Part shown: positions 8,857-21,386 of the stretch, one piece after another
How positions within the stretch are numbered: the first letter of the stretch is position 1
Layout of the letters: each line of letters begins with the position of its first letter
Source of the DNA: Volvox africanus
Lineage: Eukaryota > Chlorophyta > Chlorophyceae > Chlamydomonadales > Volvocaceae
Assembly (NCBI GenBank): GCA_030268105.1
Contig: BSDZ01000029.1
Location: forward strand, 32,240 to 96,239
DNA length: 64,000 nt
Reading direction: 5' to 3'
Notes under the pieces: model-generated
Databases searched by the model: none
What the model was told of the DNA's origin: nothing
The model's input: the letters and a program-made list of their open reading frames with translations, nothing else
Translations under genes and position numbers: made by a program

Positions 8857-11800
8857 CTTGTTTGCCAGCAAATTTGCCGGTACGACCTCAGTCGACTGAG
8901 GCCATGAACGGCTCGCCGCACGATCGCCAGTTGTTTCTGGGGTCCAGAAAGGCCCCGCAGGTTGAGGGCATGTGACGTGTGCCGCAGGCACAAACCTCTG
9001 TGTCCTCGTGACCTTCGTTGGGTTGGAGTTATGCTGCATTTTGGAGTTCTGGATGCTATAATTACTGTTCCTATCCTAAAGAAGACTCAAGTGTTGCGTT
9101 TGGTGCGTCCAGGCTAGAGCTGTCAAAGTTCCAAGCCTCAACGGCGGATGTAGGAAAGCTCGTTTGTGATTTGTGTGTAAACACCGTTATGCATTGATCC
9201 AGGAAATTGAGAAACACAACGTGTGTGCAATTTGCTGCTAAAAGTGCTGATAATGCACTTCGGTCGAACTCCTCAAGTATCGTACGCCTGCGTCTCTTTG
9301 AAGTACCCAAATTGAGACAATGATGAAGCAACCTCAATGGCATTCTTAAGGCAGGATTGTGCTCAAAATGCCTCAGCATGCAGGTTTGCGAACATCTGAA
9401 TTTGTCGGTGTGGAACTGCACCGCTTAAACGAATAAATGGCAGCTCGCAGGAGGTCAGGAGCAACGGGAATGGCGTAACCCAACTACGCTGAGTTGCAAT
9501 CTGTCAACTAAATTCTCAACTTTGCATGCGGAATGGGAGGCTGGAAAGAGAATCCCAAAATTTCACACGGCGTCGATGACCTTTGCATTATCCCAGAGAC
9601 CGGTCGTGCGCCATCAGAGAAACAATTTCACGGACTTTAAGCTTGAACTTAATTTGGGGTGTGAAGGTATCAAAACTGTCAATGTTGGCTGGTCCGTGTT
9701 GGTCATCCTTTTCTCACAGCTGGTCACCCAATGCTGATCCATACGCGTTCCAAATGAACATGACGCGTGCCGCCCAGGATAATGTGTTTCGTCGCGGTGT
9801 ATACGCTTGGAACCTATGATGACCCTATCGGCGAGCCATATTACTCGTGGATTGTGTGCTCACTTAGCGCGTTCATACGAATTCATGCTTTCTTCTGCCT
9901 TCCATCATTCATGGATCTCGCCTATGCCCGACTGGGTCAGGTATTCACGTTTCGCTGCCGTCTCATAACGGCACTGCACTGCACTTTGGAATTCATAAAA
10001 TGTTGATCGTTATCTTTGTTTGCGCCGAGGGCTTGCCCGGGACGGGGGGGACTCATGACAGGGTTTGTGCGCTTCATACAGTCGATGTCCTGTCTGGCTT
10101 CTTTGTACGTTCATACACACACACGCGCGCGCGCACTTCGAACCCCACCCCTACTTATCCTGGCCTGGGCGCCAGTGTTCCAAAGCCCCGGCCTACCCCA
10201 TCCCACCCCAAACTCCAATGCGTCGGTGATGATGCCCGCGGGTGCAGTTGGCAGCCGAGGCTCGCAGAAGGCCGTGCTGGCAGAGGTGTCCTGTACGTCA
10301 AGGAGACCGATCCACATATAGGTGTACGGCAGCAGTTTGAAGCGGTTGGGTTCACTGAGGCTTGACGCTGAACATAGCAGATGCGTTGGCTGCCGGGTGC
10401 CGGCAGCCAGGGTTGGCCTTTCAAGGGGGGACGGATATAGATGGCGTGGACACCCCGAACGTGCGCCCTCCACGTCTCGGTGCTAATTTCCATACGATCA
10501 TCTTTTTCCCATCTTGGACGGACCCTGATGGTGGGACCCGCTATTTCCAAAAAATAACACCTGATGTAATGACATCTGAAACTAGTATTATTGCCGGTTG
10601 GTAACCTCGACCATGTGATTGGGCGTTGAGGAAAGTGCAGAGAATGTACAGTGTGATATAACATTCCGTACGGACTGCTGGACACCCTGAGTGTGTCAAA
10701 AGATGTTACATGAGCCACACTGTACCTACTTTCTTACGTTCTCTGGATGCGGGCATTTGTTCGTTGGAGGAGTTATAAATACCGATACCTGTAACGGCAT
10801 GTCTCAAACACGGCTCATTTGGAAGATGCGGCGCATTCAGGCATGCGAAAGATAAGATCAGCTCTGAGGCGTACGAGAACAATCAAACCATGCAATTCTA
10901 GTCTGCTTTATGACGTTCATGCAGCGATTGCATTGATGCACCGATGAACCGCCCCTAGATTGCCCCCTGCCTGCTGTCGTGAACATGTCATCTACCTCCC
11001 CCTCCGCGCTCACCTCCGTCCTCAAAGCCACGCCACCTCTACCTCCAGCTTCGAGTGCTGTCCTGCACATTGTTGAGCCCCGCTAATGCCACCTGACCAA
11101 TCCTTCCAATCCCTCCAATCCTTCCAGCCGTCATCCGCACGTGCACTGTCCATCATCCATCTCTGCAGCCGCTAACCTCTGCACGCCTTTTCTCCCCACC
11201 ACCACCGTCACCGGGGCTTCCTCTCCGCTGCCTGTGTCACCGCCATCATTGCCAACCAGTCTGGGGTCCCACAATTTCCTATCACTATATATCCACCGCA
11301 TCCCCTTCTCTTAAGACCGCCACCTCCGTCACCACACCACCGCACACACGCCATAAAGTGCCGCTAAAAGGAAGACAAGAAAAGATGAATGCTGGCGGTG
11401 TCAAGATACTTGAGCAATATTGAACATGAAGACGGTCCAGGCAAAGGCAGGGCAGATATGCATCCTAGGTACAAGGGTGACGCACTGTCCCGTTGCTGTC
11501 ATACGAAAACGACATCCATCACCTCCCTGCTAACCGGTGCCATGCCCTATGCGGCATGGCCCAGTGAAGTGGGCACCAAAGACCCAACACAGATATGCCT
11601 TCTATACGGCATCCATTTATTGTTCACTGCTCAGGCCACAAGTTGTACCTCTGAACGAAAACACGCCCCACCATCCTGTCTAGGAAACAACGAACAAGAT
11701 CGGGAAGATACAATACGCAGTACGAAGCAAGAACGCAGGATGACGCAAATATCTGGTTGACATGTCTGGCCACGATCACGATGTGTTGTGGTCCACAACG

Positions 11801-12138
11801 ATCATGATGTCGGAAACGTACGGCAATGTGGCTGAGATGCTGCTCAGCTATAGCTCTGGCTAGTTAGGTACGGCACTAGTTTAAATTATCCTACATTGGC
11901 GGATGAGGCTGTCTTAGTCGTACGAGTCTCATTCTCACCCGGGGCTCTAATAATGTCGAGGGTCTCAATCGTTACCCAATCGACCATCATCAAATGGCCA
12001 CCAGATAAATGAAACAAAACACACGCTGGGCCAACCATCCATATTGCAGAAGGCCGATGTATTTTAGCAGTTGCTGCGGACGTGGCTTATTGGGCGACAT
12101 ATTGGTGTCGATGCATGACAGGGGGAATATATCTGCAG
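8857..12138. other. Spacer 2
   Basis: Same 3282-bp content as spacer 1 by eye, with C instead of T at the position matching base 4296. Contains the alternating run (10112), exon-relic candidate (10210-10353), hairpin (10388) and plus-strand TATA box (10774). No gene supported. Confidence 0.6.
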
Positions 12139-15121
12139 TCAGCGGTAACTTGGCTGCCCCGCGGCAGCCTCTAGAAGCTTCACAAAAACAGACTTAGACG
12201 GGGCTGCGATAGACGCCTGGCCACATATCCGCGACCCAAACACCTCCACAAACGTGTCCCGAATCCCCCAACTGCAGGGAGCAGAAATCGCCGTCGACTT
12301 GCTGCCCCTGGACTTATAGCTATAGTGCAGCCGCTCCTCTAGCTTCGTGGGAGTGGTGGGCTGTATTGCTGCCGGGGCAATCGCAGGCGGCTCCAAGGCT
12401 GCTGAAACACTCTCGGCCTGCACGGGCTCCTCAAACCTTATCATCCGCTCCGCCATGTGCACGTCATCCTCGTCATTGAGGAAGATGTAGTCGTCGGCAG
12501 CGTCCAGCGCCTGGCCGTGTGCCTGCATGTGCGTGTTTGTGAGGGAAAGGGAGGGGAGCTCGTAAATAATAACAACGGATTCGGATACACATGCTTCCCC
12601 CCCATGGCTCACCAAAATCCCCAGTATGCAAACAGACAGCCACGCAGGCACCATGCAGCATTGCGCCTCTGCCCTCTGCCCCACTGGGCCGCACCATCCT
12701 CACCTCTTTCAACAACCGCTTCAGCCTTCGTGACTGGAAGCGGTACAGTTTCATCGACTTCTGGACGTTAGCAAACCTTTCCTGAAGGGAGTTACACTTC
12801 GTAATCTGCTCGTTGCTGCAGCGCACCTGCAAGGGCGTGTAGTCATGGGAGAAGGGTCAATATGCGCGGGGTAGAGTGAAGAAAACGAGAGAGCAAATGA
12901 TGGCAAAGGCCGGGCGGAAGCGGCCACAAGATATCTGTCAGTCAGAGAACATGACATATGACACAACTAAAGCACACAGGAACACCCTATCTCCAGAGTG
13001 CACGGTTCTTTGGCAACCTGAGCCTTGCCTCTACACATGCGATTTAAATAATCTAAAGTCAAACGATGAACGGCAGAGGTGATACATAGGTGGCGTTTGC
13101 AATCTGACCCCTGCCGTACCTGCTCTTCCATCTTCACCACCATAGCTCGAAGCTGAACTATGGTCGCCTCAGCGGCCTCACGTCGCTTCTCCCCCTCCAT
13201 CACGGCCGCCCGCAGCTCAGCTGCACCAGCCTCAGCGGTCTCACGCCTCTTCTCCTCCTCTCCTACCGCCGCCCGCAGCTCAGCTGCGGCAGCCTCAGCG
13301 GTCTCACGCCTCTTCTCCTCCTCTCCTACCGCCGCCCGCAGCTCAGCTGCGGCAGCCTCAGCGGCCTCACGCCTCTTCTCCTCCTCTCCTACCGCCGCCC
13401 GCAGCTCAGCTGCGGCAGCCTCAGCGGCCTCACGCCTCTTCTCCTCCTCTCCTACCGCCGCCCGCAGCTCAGCTGCGGCAGCCTCAGCGGCCTCACGCCT
13501 CTTCTCCTCCTCTCCTACCGCCGCCCGCAGCTCAGCTGCGGCAGCCTCAGCGGCCTCACGCCTCTTCTCCTCCTCTCCTACTGCCGCCCGCAGCTCAGCC
13601 GCGGCAGCCTCAGCGGCCTCACGCCTCTTCTCCTCCTCTCCTACCGCCGCCCGCAGCTCAGCTGCGGCAGCCTCAGCGGCCTCACGCCTCTTCTCCTCCT
13701 CTCCTACTGCCGCCCGCAGCTCAGCCGCGGCAGCCTCAGCGGCCTCACGTCGCTTCTCCTCCTCTCCTACTGCCGCCCGCAGCTCAGCTGCGGCAGCCTC
13801 AGCGGCCTCACGTCGCTTCTCCTCCTCTCCTACTGCCGCCCGCAGCTCAGCCGCGGCAGCCTCAGCGGTCTCACGCCTCTTCTCCTCCTCTCCTACTGCC
13901 GCCCGCAGCTCAGCCGCGGCAGCTTCAGCGGCCTCACGTCGCTTCTCCTCCTCTCCTACTGCCGCCCGCAGCTCAGCCGCGGCAGCCTCAGCGGCCTCAC
14001 GCCTCTTCTCCTCCTCTCCTACTGCCGCCCGCAGCTCAGCTGCGGCAGCCTCAGCGGCCTCACGTCGCTTCTCCTCCTCTCCTACTGCCGCCCGCAGCTC
14101 AGCCGCGGCAGCCTCAGCGGTCTCACGCCTCTTCTCCTCCTCTCCTACTGCCGCCCGCAGCTCAGCCGCGGCAGCTTCAGCGGCCTCACGCCTCTTCTCC
14201 TCCTCTCCTACTGCCGCCCGCAGCTCAGCCGCGGCAGCCTCAGCGGCCTCATGTCGCTTCTCCAATTCCACCACAGTCGCCCGCAGCTCAGCTGCAGCAG
14301 CCTCACGCTGCTGTACTTCTCCATGCTCGTCCGCTGACTCTTGAGCACAGTCCACCAGCTGCAATCGTCGGATGGGATAACATGCAAAGCATGATGTACA
14401 GAAAGGATGCATACACGATCGATCTTCAACATGCAGACAAAGTCAGGCTCATCAAGTCAGTGTGCAGGTGTCATTGTCGCCCACGGCTAACATAGGGGTT
14501 TGGGCTGCCGCGAGCCTTTATAACCTTATAAACCACGAATATCGTTCGCCATATATACACCGCGACTGTGGGTTGTAGCCTAAGTCAGTTGTAGCCAAAA
14601 GAAGCTGCTGCATATCTACCAACGACAACCAGAACTCACCACTACCGCCGTCGCTGTGGAGCACTCCTTGCGGTTGGCCAGTGCCGAAGAGGGCTGCAGC
14701 AACTGCGCGGACGCTGGTAGGTGCACCTGCTCCTTGTCTTGAGCCTGGAGCTTCAGAAAATTCCATGATCGAAACCATCCTTCCTTTGAGAATGCTTGAG
14801 CAGTAACCTGTGCGAGAGAACGCAGGTGCAGGGAACAGAAACAAAGTGTGAGTCTCAGTCGTTCCAAGGTCAGCCCTAAAACAGAGCACACCATGTATAC
14901 GCACATATACCATCACACACCTTGCGCACTGTCATAAGCTTCTCCTTGGTGTCATCCACCACTTGCCGGAAGCCGTCACGCAACGGCGTGGCACCGAGAT
15001 CAAGTCCGAAGTTTCCTCCGCCGCTGCTGACACTCATGTGATTGTTTGTCGTAACCTTATCCCTACTGCAGTTATCCTCACGTGCACGGATAACCCACGT
15101 CTTCACGTTCGTGAAGGACAT
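12139..15121 (-). CDS. Copy 3: complete helical-repeat gene (about 704 aa)
   Basis: Exons are 14921-15121, 14640-14807, 13120-14358, 12704-12826 and 12139-12522. The frame is open through all exons and splice sites match copy 2 exactly. Exon 3 carries 16 canonical repeats in the same pattern as copy 1. The alternative upstream Met is at 15302-15304. Unique parts of the protein are identical to copy 2 by eye. Confidence 0.65.
13164..14297 (-). repeat. 63-bp coding minisatellite, copy 3 (16 repeats)
   Basis: Pattern VV, L x6, RR, V, R, L, R, V, L, indistinguishable from copy 1 although copy 2 between them has 17 repeats. Alternating types in neighbouring units suggest that exchange, or duplication of two-unit blocks, shaped the array. 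Confidence 0.97.
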
Positions 15122-18100
15122 CTTGTTTGCCAGCAAATTTGCCGGTACGACCTCAGTCGACTGAGGCCATGAACGGCTCGCCGCACGATCGCCAGTTGTT
15201 TCTGGGGTCCAGAAAGGCCCCGCAGGTTGAGGGCATGTGACGTGTGCCGCAGGCACAAACCTCTGTGTCCTCGTGACCTTCGTTGGGTTGGAGTTATGCT
15301 GCATTTTGGAGTTCTGGATGCTATAATTACTGTTCCTATCCTAAAGAAGACTCAAGTGTTGCGTTTGGTGCGTCCAGGCTAGAGCTGTCAAAGTTCCAAG
15401 CCTCAACGGCGGATGTAGGAAAGCTCGTTTGTGATTTGTGTGTAAACACCGTTATGCATTGATCCAGGAAATTGAGAAACACAACGTGTGTGCAATTTGC
15501 TGCTAAAAGTGCTGATAATGCACTTCGGTCGAACTCCTCAAGTATCGTACGCCTGCGTCTCTTTGAAGTACCCAAATTGAGACAATGATGAAGCAACCTC
15601 AATGGCATTCTTAAGGCAGGATTGTGCTCAAAATGCCTCAGCATGCAGGTTTGCGAACATCTGAATTTGTCGGTGTGGAACTGCACCGCTTAAACGAATA
15701 AATGGCAGCTCGCAGGAGGTCAGGAGCAACGGGAATGGCGTAACCCAACTACGCTGAGTTGCAATCTGTCAACTAAATTCTCAACTTTGCATGCGGAATG
15801 GGAGGCTGGAAAGAGAATCCCAAAATTTCACACGGCGTCGATGACCTTTGCATTATCCCAGAGACCGGTCGTGCGCCATCAGAGAAACAATTTCACGGAC
15901 TTTAAGCTTGAACTTAATTTGGGGTGTGAAGGTATCAAAACTGTCAATGTTGGCTGGTCCGTGTTGGTCATCCTTTTCTCACAGCTGGTCACCCAATGCT
16001 GATCCATACGCGTTCCAAATGAACATGACGCGTGCCGCCCAGGATAATGTGTTTCGTCGCGGTGTATACGCTTGGAACCTATGATGACCCTATCGGCGAG
16101 CCATATTACTCGTGGATTGTGTGCTCACTTAGCGCGTTCATACGAATTCATGCTTTCTTCTGCCTTCCATCATTCATGGATCTCGCCTATGCCCGACTGG
16201 GTCAGGTATTCACGTTTCGCTGCCGTCTCATAACGGCACTGCACTGCACTTTGGAATTCATAAAATGTTGATCGTTATCTTTGTTTGCGCCGAGGGCTTG
16301 CCCGGGACGGGGGGGACTCATGACAGGGTTTGTGCGCTTCATACAGTCGATGTCCTGTCTGGCTTCTTTGTACGTTCATACACACACACGCGCGCGCGCA
16401 CTTCGAACCCCACCCCTACTTATCCTGGCCTGGGCGCCAGTGTTCCAAAGCCCCGGCCTACCCCATCCCACCCCAAACTCCAATGCGTCGGTGATGATGC
16501 CCGCGGGTGCAGTTGGCAGCCGAGGCTCGCAGAAGGCCGTGCTGGCAGAGGTGTCCTGTACGTCAAGGAGACCGATCCACATATAGGTGTACGGCAGCAG
16601 TTTGAAGCGGTTGGGTTCACTGAGGCTTGACGCTGAACATAGCAGATGCGTTGGCTGCCGGGTGCCGGCAGCCAGGGTTGGCCTTTCAAGGGGGGACGGA
16701 TATAGATGGCGTGGACACCCCGAACGTGCGCCCTCCACGTCTCGGTGCTAATTTCCATACGATCATCTTTTTCCCATCTTGGACGGACCCTGATGGTGGG
16801 ACCCGCTATTTCCAAAAAATAACACCTGATGTAATGACATCTGAAACTAGTATTATTGCCGGTTGGTAACCTCGACCATGTGATTGGGCGTTGAGGAAAG
16901 TGCAGAGAATGTACAGTGTGATATAACATTCCGTACGGACTGCTGGACACCCTGAGTGTGTCAAAAGATGTTACATGAGCCACACTGTACCTACTTTCTT
17001 ACGTTCTCTGGATGCGGGCATTTGTTCGTTGGAGGAGTTATAAATACCGATACCTGTAACGGCATGTCTCAAACACGGCTCATTTGGAAGATGCGGCGCA
17101 TTCAGGCATGCGAAAGATAAGATCAGCTCTGAGGCGTACGAGAACAATCAAACCATGCAATTCTAGTCTGCTTTATGACGTTCATGCAGCGATTGCATTG
17201 ATGCACCGATGAACCGCCCCTAGATTGCCCCCTGCCTGCTGTCGTGAACATGTCATCTACCTCCCCCTCCGCGCTCACCTCCGTCCTCAAAGCCACGCCA
17301 CCTCTACCTCCAGCTTCGAGTGCTGTCCTGCACATTGTTGAGCCCCGCTAATGCCACCTGACCAATCCTTCCAATCCCTCCAATCCTTCCAGCCGTCATC
17401 CGCACGTGCACTGTCCATCATCCATCTCTGCAGCCGCAAACCTCTGCACGCCTTTTCTCCCCACCACCACCGTCACCGGGGCTTCCTCTCCGCTGCCTGT
17501 GTCACCGCCATCATTGCCAACCAGTCTGGGGTCCCACAATTTCCTATCACTATATATCCACCGCATCCCCTTCTCTTAAGACCGCCACCTCCGTCACCAC
17601 ACCACCGCACACACGCCATAAAGTGCCGCTAAAAGGAAGACAAGAAAAGATGAATGCTGGCGGTGTCAAGATACTTGAGCAATATTGAACATGAAGACGG
17701 TCCAGGCAAAGGCAGGGCAGATATGCATCCTAGGTACAAGGGTGACGCACTGTCCCGTTGCTGTCATACGAAAACGACATCCATCACCTCCCTGCTAACC
17801 GGTGCCATGCCCTATGCGGCATGGCCCAGTGAAGTGGGCACCAAAGACCCAACACAGATATGCCTTCTATACGGCATCCATTTATTGTTCACTGCTCAGG
17901 CCACAAGTTGTACCTCTGAACGAAAACACGCCCCACCATCCTGTCTAGGAAACAACGAACAAGATCGGGAAGATACAATACGCAGTACGAAGCAAGAACG
18001 CAGGATGACGCAAATATCTGGTTGACATGTCTGGCCACGATCACGATGTGTTGTGGTCCACAACGATCATGATGTCGGAAACGTACGGCAATGTGGCTGA

Positions 18101-18403
18101 GATGCTGCTCAGCTATAGCTCTGGCTAGTTAGGTACGGCACTAGTTTAAATTATCCTACATTGGCGGATGAGGCTGTCTTAGTCGTACGAGTCTCATTCT
18201 CACCCGGGGCTCTAATAATGTCGAGGGTCTCAATCGTTACCCAATCGACCATCATCAAATGGCCACCAGATAAATGAAACAAAACACACGCTGGGCCAAC
18301 CATCCATATTGCAGAAGGCCGATGTATTTTAGCAGTTGCTGCGGACGTGGCTTATTGGGCGACATATTGGTGTCGATGCATGACAGGGGGAATATATCTG
18401 CAG
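15122..18403. other. Spacer 3
   Basis: As spacer 2, but base 17438 is A instead of T. This removes a TAA stop and opens a 93-codon Pro/His/Ser-rich frame at 17351-17632 on the plus strand. Alternating run 16377, exon-relic candidate 16475-16618, hairpin 16653, TATA box 17039. No gene supported. Confidence 0.6.
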
Positions 18404-21386
18404 TCAGCGGTAACTTGGCTGCCCCGCGGCAGCCTCTAGAAGCTTCACAAAAACAGACTTAGACGGGGCTGCGATAGACGCCTGGCCACATATCCGCGAC
18501 CCAAACACCTCCACAAACGTGTCCCGAATCCCCCAACTGCAGGGAGCAGAAATCGCCGTCGACTTGCTGCCCCTGGACTTATAGCTATAGTGCAGCCGCT
18601 CCTCTAGCTTCGTGGGAGTGGTGGGCTGTATTGCTGCCGGGGCAATCGCAGGCGGCTCCAAGGCTGCTGAAACACTCTCGGCCTGCACGGGCTCCTCAAA
18701 CCTTATCATCCGCTCCGCCATGTGCACGTCATCCTCGTCATTGAGGAAGATGTAGTCGTCGGCAGCGTCCAGCGCCTGGCCGTGTGCCTGCATGTGCGTG
18801 TTTGTGAGGGAAAGGGAGGGGAGCTCGTAAATAATAACAACGGATTCGGATACACATGCTTCCCCCCCATGGCTCACCAAAATCCCCAGTATGCAAACAG
18901 ACAGCCACGCAGGCACCATGCAGCATTGCGCCTCTGCCCTCTGCCCCACTGGGCCGCACCATCCTCACCTCTTTCAACAACCGCTTCAGCCTTCGTGACT
19001 GGAAGCGGTACAGTTTCATCGACTTCTGGACGTTAGCAAACCTTTCCTGAAGGGAGTTACACTTCGTAATCTGCTCGTTGCTGCAGCGCACCTGCAAGGG
19101 CGTGTAGTCATGGGAGAAGGGTCAATATGCGCGGGGTAGAGTGAAGAAAACGAGAGAGCAAATGATGGCAAAGGCCGGGCGGAAGCGGCCACAAGATATC
19201 TGTCAGTCAGAGAACATGACATATGACACAACTAAAGCACACAGGAACACCCTATCTCCAGAGTGCACGGTTCTTTGGCAACCTGAGCCTTGCCTCTACA
19301 CATGCGATTTAAATAATCTAAAGTCAAACGATGAACGGCAGAGGTGATACATAGGTGGCGTTTGCAATCTGACCCCTGCCGTACCTGCTCTTCCATCTTC
19401 ACCACCATAGCTCGAAGCTGAACTATGGTCGCCTCAGCGGCCTCACGTCGCTTCTCCCCCTCCATCACGGCCGCCCGCAGCTCAGCTGCACCAGCCTCAG
19501 CGGTCTCACGCCTCTTCTCCTCCTCTCCTACCGCCGCCCGCAGCTCAGCTGCGGCAGCCTCAGCGGCCTCACGCCTCTTCTCCTCCTCTCCTACCGCCGC
19601 CCGCAGCTCAGCTGCGGCAGCCTCAGCGGCCTCACGCCTCTTCTCCTCCTCTCCTACCGCCGCCCGCAGCTCAGCTGCGGCAGCCTCAGCGGCCTCACGC
19701 CTCTTCTCCTCCTCTCCTACCGCCGCCCGCAGCTCAGCTGCGGCAGCCTCAGCGGCCTCACGCCTCTTCTCCTCCTCTCCTACTGCCGCCCGCAGCTCAG
19801 CCGCGGCAGCCTCAGCGGCCTCACGCCTCTTCTCCTCCTCTCCTACCGCCGCCCGCAGCTCAGCTGCGGCAGCCTCAGCGGCCTCACGCCTCTTCTCCTC
19901 CTCTCCTACTGCCGCCCGCAGCTCAGCCGCGGCAGCCTCAGCGGCCTCACGCCTCTTCTCCTCCTCTCCTACTGCCGCCCGCAGCTCAGCCGCGGCAGCC
20001 TCAGCGGCCTCACGCCTCTTCTCCTCCTCTCCTACTGCCGCCCGCAGCTCAGCTGCGGCAGCCTCAGCGGCCTCACGTCGCTTCTCCTCCTCTCCTACTG
20101 CCGCCCGCAGCTCAGCCGCGGCAGCCTCAGCGGTCTCACGCCTCTTCTCCTCCTCTCCTACTGCCGCCCGCAGCTCAGCCGCGGCAGCTTCAGCGGCCTC
20201 ACGTCGCTTCTCCTCCTCTCCTACTGCCGCCCGCAGCTCAGCCGCGGCAGCCTCAGCGGCCTCACGCCTCTTCTCCTCCTCTCCTACTGCCGCCCGCAGC
20301 TCAGCTGCGGCAGCCTCAGCGGCCTCACGTCGCTTCTCCTCCTCTCCTACTGCCGCCCGCAGCTCAGCCGCGGCAGCCTCAGCGGTCTCACGCCTCTTCT
20401 CCTCCTCTCCTACTGCCGCCCGCAGCTCAGCCGCGGCAGCTTCAGCGGCCTCACGCCTCTTCTCCTCCTCTCCTACTGCCGCCCGCAGCTCAGCCGCGGC
20501 AGCCTCAGCGGCCTCATGTCGCTTCTCCAATTCCACCACAGTCGCCCGCAGCTCAGCTGCAGCAGCCTCACGCTGCTGTACTTCTCCATGCTCGTCCGCT
20601 GACTCTTGAGCACAGTCCACCAGCTGCAATCGTCGGATGGGATAACATGCAAAGCATGATGTACAGAAAGGATGCATACACGATCGATGTTCAACATGCA
20701 GACAAAGTCAGGCTCATCAAGTCAGTGTGCAGGTGTCATTGTCGCCCACGGCTAACATAGGGGTTTGGGCTGCCGCGAGCCTTTATAACCTTATAAACCA
20801 CGAATATCGTTCGCCATATATACACCGCGACTGTGGGTTGTAGCCTAAGTCAGTTGTAGCCAAAAGAAGCTGCTGCATATCTACCAACGACAACCAGAAC
20901 TCACCACTACCGCCGTCGCTGTGGAGCACTCCTTGCGGTTGGCCAGTGCCGAAGAGGGCTGCAGCAACTGCGCGGACGCTGGTAGGTGCACCTGCTCCTT
21001 GTCTTGAGCCTGGAGCTTCAGAAAATTCCATGATCGAAACCATCCTTCCTTTGAGAATGCTTGAGCAGTAACCTGTGCGAGAGAACGCAGGTGCAGGGAA
21101 CAGAAACAAAGTGTGAGTCTCAGTCGTTCCAAGGTCAGCCCTAAAACAGAGCACACCATGTATACGCACATATACCATCACACACCTTGCGCACTGTCAT
21201 AAGCTTCTCCTTGGTGTCATCCACCACTTGCCGGAAGCCGTCACGCAACGGCGTGGCACCGAGATCAAGTCCGAAGTTTCCTCCGCCGCTGCTGACACTC
21301 ATGTGATTGTTTGTCGTAACCTTATCCCTACTGCAGTTATCCTCACGTGCACGGATAACCCACGTCTTCACGTTCGTGAAGGACAT
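18404..21386 (-). CDS. Copy 4: complete helical-repeat gene (about 704 aa)
   Basis: Exons are 21186-21386, 20905-21072, 19385-20623, 18969-19091 and 18404-18787, all joined in phase 0. Repeat number is 16 but the arrangement differs from copies 1 and 3. Base 20689, in intron 2, is G where the other copies have C. The upstream alternative Met is at 21567-21569. Protein outside the rod matches copy 2. Confidence 0.65.
19429..20562 (-). repeat. 63-bp coding minisatellite, copy 4 (16 repeats)
   Basis: Pattern V, L x8, R, V, R, L, R, V, L. Compared with the 17-repeat type in copies 2 and 5, one of the two leading V repeats is missing. It therefore reached 16 repeats by a different loss from copies 1, 3 and 7. 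Confidence 0.97.
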